From contig CM060967.1 of assembly GCA_030765045.1 (NCBI GenBank), forward strand, positions 153,396,251-153,460,250: DNA of 64,000 bases, given 5' to 3'. Source of the DNA: Tenodera sinensis (Eukaryota > Arthropoda > Insecta > Mantodea > Mantidae). Within the stretch, counting starts at the first letter, position 1; every line of letters begins with the position of its first letter. Below, in pieces: positions 44,608-57,120 of this stretch. A program made the translations under genes and the position numbers. The notes beneath the pieces were generated by a model. That model did not search any database. It had not been told where the DNA came from and saw only the letters and a program-made list of their open reading frames with translations.

Positions 44608-46187
44608 TTTTCAATTGTTTTATGATGTTACCAAATAATATATTACAAACTAAGATCAAAGTTGAACTGAGACTCGATGATCTTAGATTATGTTTATACA
44701 ATGTTATTCTACACTTATCTCAGTTCATGTTCTGATCTCCAAACAGCAATATTTAGGCAACCGGGCCTTGGCGTCAACAATGGAAGGAAAGGGTCCTATG
44801 CCTACATAAATACATCACAAATTTTCAAAGGACCAGCCTTAGGCATCATACAGGAGGGCGAATGTGCCCCACCTACTCTTCGCCGAGCTGTAACACATTC
44901 ATAGCACTCAAAAACTAACCTAATGGTTGGTTACCTGAATGAGTGAAAGGGAAAAGTTTCATGCACAAAACGAAGGAGGTGATGTCCTTGGCACATAAAC
45001 GCATAAGGCTGGATATCGCTGCTGTTAAGGCTTAAAACTGTTTCATATCAAAACTTTACAGAAGGTCTGAGTGCATAGTTCAGTGACCTTTTATGTGTTC
45101 CTGTAAAACTAATAAAGTTAAATGCATCTCACAGCACTGTCACTTAAAGAACCGTCATTTCTACAACACGTGTATTAATTAGATAAAACTAACTTTAATT
45201 TTGTGTCAGAGCAATAAGCTATGTGTAGCCTATAACGAAAGCGTGCCCTTTTCTGTAAGCCAGGGATGACGAAGAACCTGCGTGGGCTAGCTGCCAAAAT
45301 AGCGTGGGAGTCCCCCATCAATAGGTGACTTCTATCGGCTTAATATTTGTGACCTGCGCTGTCTGTGTCGTATAACTGTCTTACAACTTCTTTCATTGAT
45401 GCTTGTAAAGTGTATTTAAAGAGCTTTGTTTTTCTGAACTCTAATTTGAAATTATAGGGTACATCAGAAATAACCAATGTTAAAAAGGGAAACGTCATGC
45501 GTATGAAGGGTAATCTCAAAAAACACTCAACCAACTTTGATACTTCTTTTACCATTGAAAGTCCCTATTCTTTCTGATGGACCTCAGATACAAAAAACAT
45601 TCCAGTTTTAAGTCATGAGTTACAGTGTAAGGGGCTGAGATGACACAGAGTTCTACTGTTTTTCAATATTTCAAGTGTGCTGAACGCAAACGTGTTGTTT
45701 GAAATCCGTTCAAAGTAAAATTGGATGATTAATTAGCATATAATTCACATCGGTGTTTTCTTCTGACGCCGACCGCTTTTGCAGGAGTTTCTGGTTTTAT
45801 GTATGTATCCAAAACCGTTGAGATAGGTTTATGAACTAGGCCATATTTATCACGGAAAATTCTGTATTTTCTATTGGTATCCCTGCAAGTGTAATAATTC
45901 CCCATAAATGTAATAATTTAACACGGCAGAATAAGCAGCGTTTACTTAAAGTACTTTGCATAAATTACTTAGGCGGTTGCTGTCAAAAAATCAATTTTCT
46001 TTATTAGTTTATAAGTTAATTTTTACATCATTATAATATATTAAGTCTATCTAAAACGGTGATGTGTTCTTTAAAGGGCTGCACGCACCCTTTTTGCTGG
46101 AGATCTTTATTGAAGAATAATTATTTTTATTTTCTTTCCTACTTGGGCGGGCAAACATTCGGAAAAATTCGAAATCTGGTTCAAGAA
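44608..46187. other. Anonymous sequence
   Basis: No gene or repeat recognised. Confidence 0.45.
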
Positions 46188-46402
46188 GGCTGTGTCTGTG
46201 TTTGTCTGTGTCTGTCTGTCTGTCTCTTTGCCTGTCTGTGTCTGTCTGTCTGTCTCTTTGCCTGTCTGTGTCTGTTTCGGTCTCTGTGTCTGTCTGTGTC
46301 TATCAGTCAGTCTGTCTGTCTGCCTATCAGTCATTCTGTCTGTGTATCTCATTCAGTCAGTCTGTCTACCAGTCAGTCTGTCTATCAGTCTGTCTATTTG
46401 TT
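46188..46402. repeat. (CTGT)n-rich degenerate microsatellite
   Basis: About 215 bp of CTGT and TGTCTGTG units with higher-order periodicity (a roughly 40-bp unit containing CTCTTTGCCTGTCTGTGTCT occurs twice). It is the same motif class as the family A variable site, but A flanks were not found here. Long cysteine/valine/serine frames across it are artefacts. Confidence 0.93.
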
Positions 46403-47704
46403 TATTTATTTTTACTTCTATGCAACAACAAACATTGGCATCACTGTGAGAATACAGTTATGTTTACTTTTTTCTTACAAAGCGCTGTCTTGCTATGTAT
46501 TTAATAAATACCATTCAAGCTTTAATTTGCACCCCCTGAAAATCTTATCATACATAACACATAAATTAACCTGGGCACTCATCAAGTTTTCGCCTTATAT
46601 TTTAACCTCTTCAAACACGTGAATTGCACTAATCTATAAGGTATGGCTACCACAGATAAGAAATATGACACACTGAATGCACTCACTTTACCTCTTTCTC
46701 TTTTAGCCAATATGATCTAATGCGTAAACATGTATTTAATTTCTACACCATTTTGTATCCTTTGTTGTGGTTATTCGATAAGGTTATTCAGCAAAAGGAA
46801 TGGCTCACACTTGCTCCGTGGCCTAAAGCATCAAATGAAATTGCCAAGGCTGTAACTACAAATAATGTAACGTAGACGCAAGGTATAATGGGATTTTCTT
46901 TAGCGCTATTTGTACGGTAAGAAACGGCATTACCTAGAAACTTAAATTAGTCTTTTCATTTTATTGTTGTTTACTAGTTCTTTATAAAAGTATATCCTGC
47001 GCTTAAGGGCTAGATATTGTTCTTTATTCCATTTTATACCTTAGTCGATTAATCCGTGTTTATCACAATATGCAATAAAAAGTTTAGAAACTTAGAAACC
47101 TGGCATTTAATCGTAATGAAAATGGTACATAAACCCTCTTTCCTTGTATATCCTCAAATAAAATTTGATATAGAAAACAAAATAAACGATTTGAAATTCA
47201 TGTGTGCAAGTATTCAATTAGGAAACTTGAGCAAAAGGAGAAAAGTTTATTTCTTAGGTCACCGAAGCCTTGTTCCAAATGACATTATCAGAAATGAACT
47301 TTTTATGGCTAATGTGGAGGGTGACATATTAAGTTTCACAAACCAAAGGAAAGATCACGACGAAAAGAATGTCAACAGAGGGAATGCCAAAAACACTCAC
47401 AGTGTGTATCATAAATAAGTGTATACTACCACCGACTGGAAGCCCTTGACGCGTTACTAGCGAGAAAATGAACAGAACTTGCTCTAATATTCCTCTTCTT
47501 TTTCTGTTTAGGCTAAGCCACGCAGTCTTGGCGGTGAAAACCGTCCTTCAGTGATCTTCCTACTGGTCGTTGATCTCATGCTATTTTAATCAATTTGTTT
47601 CTTTGAAACTTGCATTACATGCGTTCTATCAAATTCTTTTATTATATATCCATTCTTTGTTCGGTCTATTCTTGCTTTCCTACATTTTTATTATGTTCCA
47701 TTTA
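46403..47704. other. Anonymous sequence with a weak LINE-like frame
   Basis: A 120-codon plus-strand frame at 47056-47418 opens with GTG, not ATG. Part of it (SFLVYPQIKFDIENKINDLK, then FMCASI) resembles the F-YLG-----DI-NKINKFQYMCGTI region of the LINE type seen at 17.5 kb, and just downstream another frame gives IINKCILPP. This may be a heavily eroded LINE, but the match is partial and could be chance. Confidence 0.25.
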
Positions 47705-47855
47705 TATGCCACCTAATTCGTACTTTCAAACTTTAGGAAGGATGGGTAATAATCCTTTCTAAAGAGAAATGCACTCCCTCAAGCCGGGAAGAGAACTCGG
47801 GACCTTCGGATTAGGAGATGAGCATGCTAACCACCAGACCGCAAAAGTAAATCGT
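47705..47855 (-). mobile_element. tRNA-derived SINE (family E)
   Basis: On the minus strand: GGTCTGGTGGTTAGCATGCT (A-box region), GGTCCCGAGTTCTCTTCCCG (altered B box), then a body with the GGGTAATAAT and TACTTTCAAACTT blocks shared with the 9.2- and 19.8-kb copies. No CA tract is present here. Confidence 0.78.
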
Positions 47856-48477
47856 TCTTAATTGTTATTTGGCATAAATTCTGCAGGTCTGAATGAAATA
47901 ATACTTTAATAAGTATTAAGTTATGTTGGAGTATTAGTTTTTTTTAACATAGGATAGAATGCGATTTCTAAAGACGAACATATTTTGCGAAGGAATTTAC
48001 ATATTAAGGTCATTTGGTTAAGAATGCACCATTTTCTTCACAGGTGTCAGCCGATTTGATACATCTTCTATCAACTGCCTTCTAAAACCTTATTTTTCTT
48101 TATGATGTATATTAATCTAGACGAACATTTGCAGAAGTAAAAAGTTATCAACAAGTCCCTCTGCACGATACCGGTGCCTACCGCTCGACATAGAGTTGTA
48201 AAATTCGGACAATACTATCTCACACAGCCTTCAACTGTCACAGCTGATGATCACACTAATTTAACTAATAACTGACAAATTCTGGCCCAAATGTTAAACC
48301 AGAGTAAGAGATGATGAGCAAATTATGACATAGCAGCATGTCTAGCAGGTCCTACAAATTTAGTCACCGTTTTGGAAATGGTTTCATTCCTACGGTTTTT
48401 AAAGTTTTTCAGAATATTTCACTTTCACGTTTTCCCGGATTTGATGAGGAACGCTCGAAGTCAGGCTGACAATTTCC
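47856..48477. other. Anonymous sequence
   Basis: No gene recognised. The last 90 bases may be very diverged family A. Confidence 0.4.
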
Positions 48478-48556
48478 AAATTCAATTCGTCCTTTTATAT
48501 CTCAGTCACGCAAAGAGAACTGAAGTTCAAAGGCATCACATAGCGGCCAGCCCGAT
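48478..48556 (-). mobile_element. Family A fragment (old, short)
   Basis: TATATCTCAGTCACGCAAAG, AGAACTGAAGTTCAAAGGC and CATCACATAGCGGCCAG match the antisense block around the AAAGAGAACAGAATTTC region of A copies at 38.6 and 55.2 kb. Confidence 0.6.
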
Positions 48557-49026
48557 ACACACACTATTCATAACAGTAGGAGAGCCCACGATGCTAAATG
48601 AGCGTCATGAAGACATATTAGATTTTGAAGATTAGATTGCAGGAAGAAAAAACGGTTATATGATATAAACCTTTTCATTGGTGGGAACAGCGTCTACAGA
48701 CACCAAAAAGTAAAAATAAAAGGAAAACTAAAACCCCGTGAGGGATTTCCTGTCCCCCATCGGGCGCGTCCCCAGGTGTAGAATAGGGGAATGTTGGGTA
48801 GGTGGGAAATACCGCGCGTGGATTAAAACAGAAATTCAAATTCCACAAACATCTGATCGTGTAACCACTCCCCAATACATTCAAGCAATCTATATGCCTG
48901 TTGAAATAAAAAGAAGTGAATATAAATGCAGTGGGTTGCTTAATGTGGTCCGTCAATGACCTGAAATGAAAGAAAATGATAAATAGAAAAATAAAAAATC
49001 GTTATTTTGAAATACTCGAGCGCGTA
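48557..49026. other. Unidentified block
   Basis: A GC-richer core at 48730-48830 (CCCCGTGAGGGATTTCCTGT, GGGCGCGTCCCCAGGTGTAG) reads TPGDAPDGGQEIPHGV on the minus strand. It feels like retroelement leader sequence but I cannot place it. Confidence 0.3.
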
Positions 49027-49052
49027 AGATGATGATGATGATGATGATGATG

Positions 49053-49116
<64 letters not shown>

Positions 49117-49153
49117 GTATTATTGTTGTTGTTGTTGTTATTATTGTTGTTAT
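49027..49153. repeat. (GAT)n(TAT)n(TTG)n compound microsatellite
   Basis: Ordered GAT, then TAT, then GTT units. Methionine/isoleucine/valine frames across it are artefacts. Confidence 0.97.
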
Positions 49154-50539
49154 TAACATACAAAAGGTTCAGCTTGATCTCATAGTCATGTTTACCTTAA
49201 TAAAACACTTAATAAAACACTGAAAATTTTTTCGTGGTTTTGTAAGTCACTAAATGTGACAAATAAAATACACGATAATACGCAGCATGAAATTGATAGA
49301 TATTACTCGAGGCGCGGAGTGGGGCATACATTCTTCACTGGAGCTGCAGGCTCTGAACTTTATTGACAAGTTTTGTCACTTTGGCAGACTGCAAATCGGA
49401 AGATTATATTTTTCCCGTTATCCTTGAATTATTTTACTCAAAATAAATCAAAATCCGACCGCGCTCGAGAATGTCGCTGTAACGTATTTTGTTTGCAAGT
49501 TTGTAACCCTCCCAGTCCCTTACGTCACGCTCAAGTTGTCAGATTATGAGATACACACTTTTCAGAATGTAATTAACCCACTTAATCTGATGCGTTCAAG
49601 TATTTCTATCATTTTTTTTAATAATATTCCTATCGACTGCACTAGACGCGCGACCCTATATAGAGAACTTACATATAGTGGAGGACTCAACAGGGTACAA
49701 GGTTTCCCTATCATGTTAATCTGTCGCGCTTGGGTGAGTCAAAAAAATCCCCAATTGAGGTTCCCTGCTATAAAGGTCAGATCTCGGTGACTGGCAAAAG
49801 GGGGAGGTATTGAGTGAATCAGTGAGTGAGATGAGTGAGTGAGTTATAAGGGTCCGTCGACAACGAGGTCATTTGTGCTCGGAGGGGACGTAAAACATTC
49901 CACCTGCGTGGCTGAGGGAATTCTTCACAACGACGATCCATACAGCTCATTAGCCTATGGACAAAGGTCGGTTTAGGCTCAAGAGTGTAGGAAAAGTTGG
50001 AAGTAATACAAATACTAATTAGAGCGCTAAAATCAGGTAAGTGATGTGAGCTGGGAATGCCAGAGGCGGTTTAGCATTTCCTTATCAACAAACTATTGCA
50101 TATTATATCAGCACGATTCCATGCACTCGACTGTACGATGCTTTTTATATCTGTGTGACCTAAACGGCAGTTTCTCACAGAAGGAATAATCGTAGAAATG
50201 CTCCGTAAAAGTCAAATCAACATTGCCGATAGCTCTCGATTCTGTCTTTGACGACTGGTTTTATATGGTACTTACAGATTATGTTCCTCCCTCAACTGCA
50301 AAAAGCAAAGTGTGGACGAGATGTGCTATATAGAGTTCGAGATACTCTCACCTGAATTTAACCTTCTGACCTACTTTCTCAAGAAGCAATGACCTGTGTC
50401 TGTTGTCATACAGCAGCAGTTATTCTTGGTAAACTTACGCATTAGTAACGCAGCTTTTCAGCTTGCAATTACTGCTGATATCTATATTGTTACCTTCTAT
50501 TCTTCTTACTAATTTATCATGCTTGATTCATTCAATTCA
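49154..50539. other. Anonymous sequence with TATA and (GTGA) motifs
   Basis: CTGCTATAAAGGTCAGATC near 49768 is TATA-like and is followed by a degenerate (GAGT/GTGA) repeat at 49812-49847, an arrangement reminiscent of the 13.6-kb block. No gene or LTR boundary recognised. Confidence 0.35.
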
Positions 50540-51220
50540 GATGCGTCTTCTTAAGAGTCTGTGCTTATTTTATCGGCCTAAGGAAGAATTGCGTATAGCC
50601 GGAAACATTCGTAAACCACGAAAAACAAAATTAATATTTGACCAATTCTTCATGTATAATATACTTCGCAGAATCTGAATTTTTTCCCCCTAGGACATAC
50701 AAACCGTAAATATTCATATTCAACTATATGCTTTTTATGTAAATCGGAAGAACACCTAGTAAAACAATTCCCAAACTCAGTGGCAGAAACACACACCAAA
50801 CCGTAACACTAAATTCGACTCCTCTTCGTTCCCTGAACTCAGGAGAAGAAAACAAAAAGCTGCCTCTTGAAAATATCAATTCTGCTCCCTCTTCAACATC
50901 AGAAACTCTTTCTACTAATACTGCATCAGATAACGACCGCAAAACAGCGCAAAACAAATCTAGTGTCCATACCCCGAATTGTCATCTGAAAATCCCATGA
51001 ATTGCACGTCCTCTGAACATAACTTCCCCAAAAGACCTGAAACCACAAGGATACAAAAGACCAATGTCATCAACGCCCATAAATGGCGAAGACAGTGAAC
51101 AACACTGTCCAAACCCTGAAAACCCTCTCTTAGAAACCCTGTAAAGTCCAACCATTATGTTAAGAAACCAAAAATGGGCGATTTAGTACCAAACTGACAC
51201 CTGTAAAAAGTAATAGAAGA
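50540..51220 (+). pseudogene. Jockey-like LINE ORF1 (gag-like) relic
   Basis: At about 50729-50770 the translation reads CFLCKSEEHLVKQF, a retrotransposon zinc knuckle C-x2-C-x4-H-x4-C whose last cysteine has become phenylalanine. After a frameshift a low-complexity tail follows: EENKKLPLENINSAPSSTSE, then TASDNDRKTAQNKSS, a stop near 50998, then RPMSSTPINGEDSEQHCPNP up to about 51140. A hydrophilic serine/threonine/proline-rich tail with a KRP-SS motif after the knuckles is typical of Jockey ORF1. ORF2 (endonuclease and RT) does not follow; a mariner relic lies next. Orphaned and dead. Confidence 0.65.
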
Positions 51221-51399
51221 CGACCCAGATGACTTTCTCCTAACCTACTTACAGGTTCACAGTTTATTTGAGAACTGTTCTTTAACATAAAGCGACTATA
51301 AAAAGGCCATATAAAAAATATTTTTGTTTACATACGCACCTACATATATTGTGTTAACCAATAGCGTACTAGAAGTGGAGCTCAATGTGAAGGCGGAGG

Positions 51400-52457
51400 A
51401 ATACTAAACTTCATTCTAACATCAAATAGACTATAATATATTGTTGTCAAGATATTTTCGAAACAGGAACAATGGAGTTGGATAACGATTGAATATCCAA
51501 AGGTCGTACAGCGCCACGGTGTAATCAAGGTCTTCAATGTGCGTTGCCTTACAGGACAGTGGCACGATGGGTAAATGAGAGACATGTGGTAGACATGTGT
51601 CGGTAAGGTCGTTCTAGTGTCAACCCTCTAGCAGCGTTACTGGGCACTGATCGACCCGTACGATTCGTGAACTAGCTCGAAACACTAGATTAGCCCCTAC
51701 TGAATGAACGCTGGAGAAAATCGCATCATGATAGGTTCCCATGATTTGGTGAAGATACATAAATGCTTACGATACGACGCTGCTCGTAACCACTTGGAGC
51801 ACTATCAGTATGAAAGACAGGCTTTCTTACGCGGTCTCATTATGCTGGATGAGACATGGGCCAAATAGTACGTACAAGTCCCAACTGAAAGGACACTCGA
51901 ACGAACGGCGTCATTACGTCACCACGAAGATAAAACTTAGCAATTGAAAGTTGTCGTGATGCTAGTGTACGACTATGGTGGTGGTGTTATGCTAAGGCCG
52001 TTCCTCCACACCAAACCGTCAGTACGCAGTATTAGATACTGTTCATGCTTGGAACATAACCTGCCATCAGCTTTGAGAAAGAAGCGGTGACACTTTCTGC
52101 AGAACCCACAGATCATATTGCATGATAATGTTCGGCAGCATACAGTGCAAGCTGTGGCTGATAGTTGGGGCTAGGGAATGCTGTACTATCCACCATACTC
52201 CCCAGACTTGTGTTTTGACTTCATTCGTAAGATGAAGGAACTACCTTGTGCCATTCGCTTCAGAAGTGTTCCAGAGATTCGTCAGGCAGTAGATCGCTTC
52301 ATTCGCACTATCAACACAACAGGTGCTGCTAAGGGTATCCACGTCACTTGCAACGGGTTGTATAAAATGCTGGTGACTACACTGAAGGACAGTAAATGTC
52401 TTTTTTATCAGTGTAAACAAATACCTAGTTGCCACTATAAAAGTTCCAACGCTCGTA
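51400..52457 (+). pseudogene. Mariner transposase relic with right TIR
   Basis: The translation, with many stops and frameshifts, keeps the mariner order: the HTH-region ALPYRTVARWV (51541-51573), LAALLGTDR (51627-51660), FLRGLIMLDETW with the first catalytic aspartate in DETW (51848-51859), YDYGGGVMLRPF (about 51969), ILHDNVRQHT with the second aspartate (about 52118-52145), and YPPYSPDL at 52187-52210 with the third aspartate expected just after, where the frame is altered. The DD34D-type spacing and YSPDL identify mariner. The right end CTAGTTGCCACTATAAAAG, then TTCCAACGCTCGTA (to 52457) matches the terminal inverted repeat I know for this mariner group. The left terminal repeat was not found; the left edge is approximate. 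Confidence 0.88.
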
Positions 52458-53464
52458 AAAGTCGTAATAGGGATATCCACAGTTCTGTTTAGTTGTTCCC
52501 TTTGCCCTAGTGTTTCATTTATTCTATTACAAATTTGCACTAAGTGGTTCAAATCATAAACCCATAACTATCTGCAATATTCCAAACGCGGTACTGCACC
52601 GATAATGAAAATTATTTTAGATACAGATAATTTCAAATATATAGGACTCCTGGCGCAACAGGTTTCTCCGCCTCCTTCCACGCCGAACGTAGAGGACGAA
52701 GTGCAGCATTGCCAGGTGGCATGTCAGCATACTATTCCTCCAGCCACTTAGACGCGGTTTGAGAGAAGGTGATAGTCAATTCATCTCAGGACGTTGATAT
52801 AGACATATATATCATTCTCAAACCTCTCAGCATCATGCGTTATTATCCAATTTTAGAGGACACAAGAGCCAAACTGATTATTTGCAGAGGACGTCGTTCT
52901 CTGGGATTTCTGTACTTCAGTTCTTCAAGCACTTATGTACTAAATCAAGGTAGGAAATGGCAGGCTAAACGAAATCTATTTTTGTGTCCAGAGCAAGAAA
53001 TTCGGGCAATCGACTATGGTGAGGGAGGGATGAACAGAATAAACAACAGACTCTTATGAAACATTTGGGAAACATTTCTCGTTCATTAATGTGGGGTTTA
53101 AGCTGAAATATCATCTGAGCCCTAATGTTGCTTCTAAATAAATAATTTATGTAAGCATGGATGTACAACAATCCTAGGTATTACAGTACACCCACTAAAG
53201 TTTTACAGTTATACCTCAAACTCACCGAGTCTAAATTAGACTACATCGAAGCAAATCTTGGACTGATCAACAGTTGCCTCTCCCATCATCTATAAAAACG
53301 AGTAAATTATCAGAAATGTCACTGAAATTCTCACATACTTGGATTACCTGTCTTACTATAAGTGCTGAAACAATAATGTTAGTTGCAATCTCTCAATCTA
53401 GTTATTCCGTCCAGATTTTATCCAGTTAGTACATGTTTATGCGTATCTCGTAAAAAAAGTTATA
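52458..53464. other. Anonymous sequence
   Basis: No gene recognised. The 96-codon frame at 52769-53059 has no known motif. Confidence 0.4.
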
Positions 53465-53560
53465 TTCAGCAATTTTCTTCAACGGAGATTCGAATTCTGA
53501 ATCTCAAAATTACGATACAAACATGCTAACACCACACCATAGTTGATATTACTAACTCTT
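53465..53560 (-). mobile_element. tRNA-derived SINE head fragment
   Basis: On the minus strand: ACTATGGTGTGGTGTTAGCA (A-box region), then CAGAATTCGAATCTCCGTTG (B-box-like TTCGAATCT). Too short and diverged to assign to a family. Confidence 0.6.
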
Positions 53561-53932
53561 TGATAATAAATATATATGACAAAGAAAGACAGAAGCTGTT
53601 GCTTTCGAATATTCATGAATGATTCATTGAAACAGATTCAACTTTGGAATATTTAAATACACAACCGGTAACAATCAATGGTCTCACAAACAGCTTATGC
53701 GAAATGTTCCCTGCAGTAAATGCTAACAATATATCAATAATATTTTTAAAAAATCTTCCAGTCTCATACCCTCGACATGAACTGTTTTTAACATGTTTAT
53801 TTTCTTAATAATGTCTATGGATTTTATGACCCGACTATTAGTTTAAAATATGCTTACATAAATGAAACGTATGTCTGATTATATGTGTATATATTTTCTA
53901 TACACTATATCTATGTAATATATATACATATA
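53561..53932. other. Anonymous AT-rich sequence
   Basis: No gene or repeat recognised. Confidence 0.4.

Positions 53933-54023
<91 letters not shown>
53933..54023. repeat. (TG)n microsatellite
   Basis: About 90 bp of TG with one TTTG interruption, preceded by an AT-rich ATATATACATATA tract. Confidence 0.97.
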
Positions 54024-54025
<2 letters not shown>

Positions 54026-54075
54026 CTTTTCCGGGAATAGCTTCTGAAATCTTCCTCATTCTGAAAGGCTTTTAA

Positions 54076-54520
54076 ATAACTGCTAAGATATAGACAGTCT
54101 TTTTATACAAAAAAAGAATGTACGAGTATATCTTGTTAAAACATAATTTATGTCGAATACATGTTTATGGGGTTAACCATTTCCGAGATATTCCTTATTA
54201 TATGTTTGATTTTAAAATACTTCTACTTTTCTCCAATAGGAAGTGGTTATTGTCTCTTTTTCTTTTCTTTTCCTTTTTTAATCTCTTGGCTATGCAAAGA
54301 GAAGGAAATTTCAGAGACATTACAGAGCAACCAGCACTTAAAAGATATGACTACCGCTTAAAGCGAACTGTACTCCCGTATTCCCCTAGCACCTACAACA
54401 AAATTAGCAATAAAATAATTTCTACAAACGCTTGTCGCTGTTACCATGAAGTAGATATAATAAGCGTTTGTAAGAATAGCTTACACAACAGAAAGAAAGT
54501 CATGTGATGCAACACATTAT
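54076..54520 (-). mobile_element. Family A left half
   Basis: Antisense left half of A, with the terminal AGAAAGTCATGTGATGCAAC at 54495-54515. It abuts directly the right end of the next A copy, giving a head-to-tail pair. Confidence 0.85.
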
Positions 54521-54521
54521 A

Positions 54522-55420
54522 TTACTTTCTCTACTACGTATAGTAAGTAGGGGAAGTACTGTATTCCACCCAAAAATTCGATGTCGAGATTTCACCGGAA
54601 GTATGTTTCGAAGCCCCCTAAATCAAGAAAAAGCATTTTAGAAAAAGGTCTGTGTTTGTGCCTGTGTATGTGTGCGTCTGTCTGTCTGTCAGTCTGTCTA
54701 TCTGTCTGTCTGCCTGTGAAAGGATTAACTCAAAAACGAAAAGCCTGTTAACAACCAAAGTTGGTATTTAAGTTTAATATCTTTCAAGGATGCGACACGA
54801 AGATTTAGAAGAAAACTCTTCCACCCTAAACTATGCTTTACATGGAAAATGTTTCCAAAATGTTGATTTTCTCAAAAATGGCTCTAACGATTGTGACTAA
54901 AATGCCGCATGTTTAAGATATTTTATGGCAAATGATATACATATATATTCAATTTTCTGACTATAGCGCATGAAGTCCTATTTACTCTGGATGACTGTTG
55001 CATAACTGGTAAACCGTAAGAGATAGACCAAATCTTACTATACAAAAAATGTAAATCTCGTTAAAACTCATAACTTATGTCCAAATGCATTTTTGTGGAG
55101 TGAATCATTTCGGATATATTCCTTGTTACTTCTGTGAGCTAGCAGTACTTTGTTCTCGAATGGACAGTTGTTATTAACTTTTTTATCTCTGGGCCGTGCA
55201 AAGCAACCGGAATTTCAGAGCCCTCATATAGCGACCAACTTTAAAAGATTTGACTGTCGCTCAAAGCCTACTGTTTTCCCGTATTCCCCTTGCAGCTACA
55301 AGAAAATAAACAATAAGATAATTTCTGCAAATATTTATCTCAACTAACACGAAGAAGATAGAGGAATAAGAGCTTGGAAGAATAGTTAGTACAAGAGTAG
55401 AGAAACTCGTTTGAGTGATT
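54522..55420 (-). mobile_element. Family A copy (full length, minus)
   Basis: Plus strand opens TTACTTTCTCTACTACGTAT, with the right-end palindrome TACTACGTATAGTA, and ends GAGTAGAGAAACTCG. The variable site is a (TCTG)n tract at about 54667-54716. The internal blocks are all present. Confidence 0.92.
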
Positions 55421-57120
55421 TCTTTTTGATAATGCACTCTGTCTATTTCTCTCTCTTTCCTTCTCTCCCCCGATTTTAAGTACTGTTTTTAGGAGTTGTG
55501 GGGACATCAATACATGTATTTCTCCCTCTATCCTCTGCAACTTAACTACAAAGTAAAGAAACAATGTAGTATCACTTAATTTTATAATTCCATTAATATT
55601 TTTCATTAAAAAGTGTTCATAAATACTTCCACTTGGATTTATATTTCAAAATTTAGCGGTTTAATAATTTTACATAACATTAAAAACCTTCAAAGCTACC
55701 GTTTTCTGATTAATTCTGCTGAAACTTTATCTTTGAAAGATCAACGCGATCTTTTAATTATTTAGTAAAATTAATAACAGTTTTTCTTGTCTTTGGTTAC
55801 ATATATAGGAAGGATGGCATACGTACCTATAAAATCTTTCACTTATAAGCTATTGAACCTATTCAACAAATATTCATTGCCATGCTGCAGCTTTTATAGT
55901 ATTGTAATTTAGGCACTGTTTGCAGTTTATAAAATTCCATGAGCTACCAGGAAATATTTATGCAATCACTATAAACTGAAAGGTTTCAGGTCGTAGAATA
56001 ATCCATATCAAATTCACTGCTCAAGCTAAGAGAATATTGAGCTATACGTTTAGTGATTCCGTACGGTCGTATTTCGCCCATACATAAAATGGAATATTCG
56101 CAAACAGTTTTGGATACACTGCCTGTAAAGAAGGTGAATAAACAATGCATATAGTCTCATTCAAATCCACTACACACGGATAGGGGAGATCCAGCCTACT
56201 TCTGTGAAACATTAAAACTTGCATGGCTGAGATATCAAACAATCCTTTTGTGACACCACACACTAATACTCACACACCTTCATATGAGTGTTTACGACAT
56301 TCAGTAAACTAAAATAAAATGTGTGTATGTATTCGGTAAATCTGCCATTACATTTTGTTACAAGGTAATGAAAAGGAATCTAGCGAACATCGAAGGAATA
56401 GAATACCTAACTACACATGTCCTTGTGTACATGCCAAACTTACTTAAAACTTTTAATTTCATTATATGTATATCTCGTTACATATACAACCACGGGCAAC
56501 GCCAGCTATTTCAGCTACTTTTACCATAAAATGTGGCGAGTAAAATTGTAAGCAAGCTTATGTACACCCCTACCTATCTGTCGAGGTACAGCGCAGAAAA
56601 TTAAAGGCATAGGGCCGGAATGTGAGGCAACCGTAGCTTAGCATATCGCCAACGTCAGCCGGCTAGGAAGGGTAATGGTTGTATTTTCATACTCTAGTTA
56701 TCGCTTCACACTCCCTTCATATTGCACCTTCGTTCTCCTGCACTGCTACATATCGTTTTGGGTTATACCCAGTCGTTCCAAACTCTAAAACGAATTCTCA
56801 GAACACTGATGTAAATCGCAATATAAAACGTTATTTGTTTATTTGTTTTCGTTTACGAGTAGGTATAGAAATATATGAAGTTTTACCAGAACACGTCTAA
56901 AAATAAGCAAGCAAAATCTCGAATTAGCTCTCGTTTCCAAATTACAGAGTTGGCATTTAATTGTATTTAATTATAATTACACTTTATTAGCATCCATTGT
57001 AGATCCCTTCCCATATAGACTCCAAAGTCCCGCTTATGCTAGACAGAGTGATGAAGTTTTAGGCAACAATAGCTGTGTGTGTTTTGTTGCTATTTTTAGC
57101 AAGCTGTTGCTGGTAGAAAG
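55421..57120. other. Anonymous AT-rich sequence
   Basis: No gene recognised. A degraded tRNA-like patch may be present near 56590-56660 but the boxes are not convincing. Confidence 0.4.

Noticed and set aside
46059..46622. A 187-codon plus-strand frame, the longest in the window
   Set aside because: Its core is the (CTGT)n repeat (SVCLSVCLS-type text), and the flanks show no domain.
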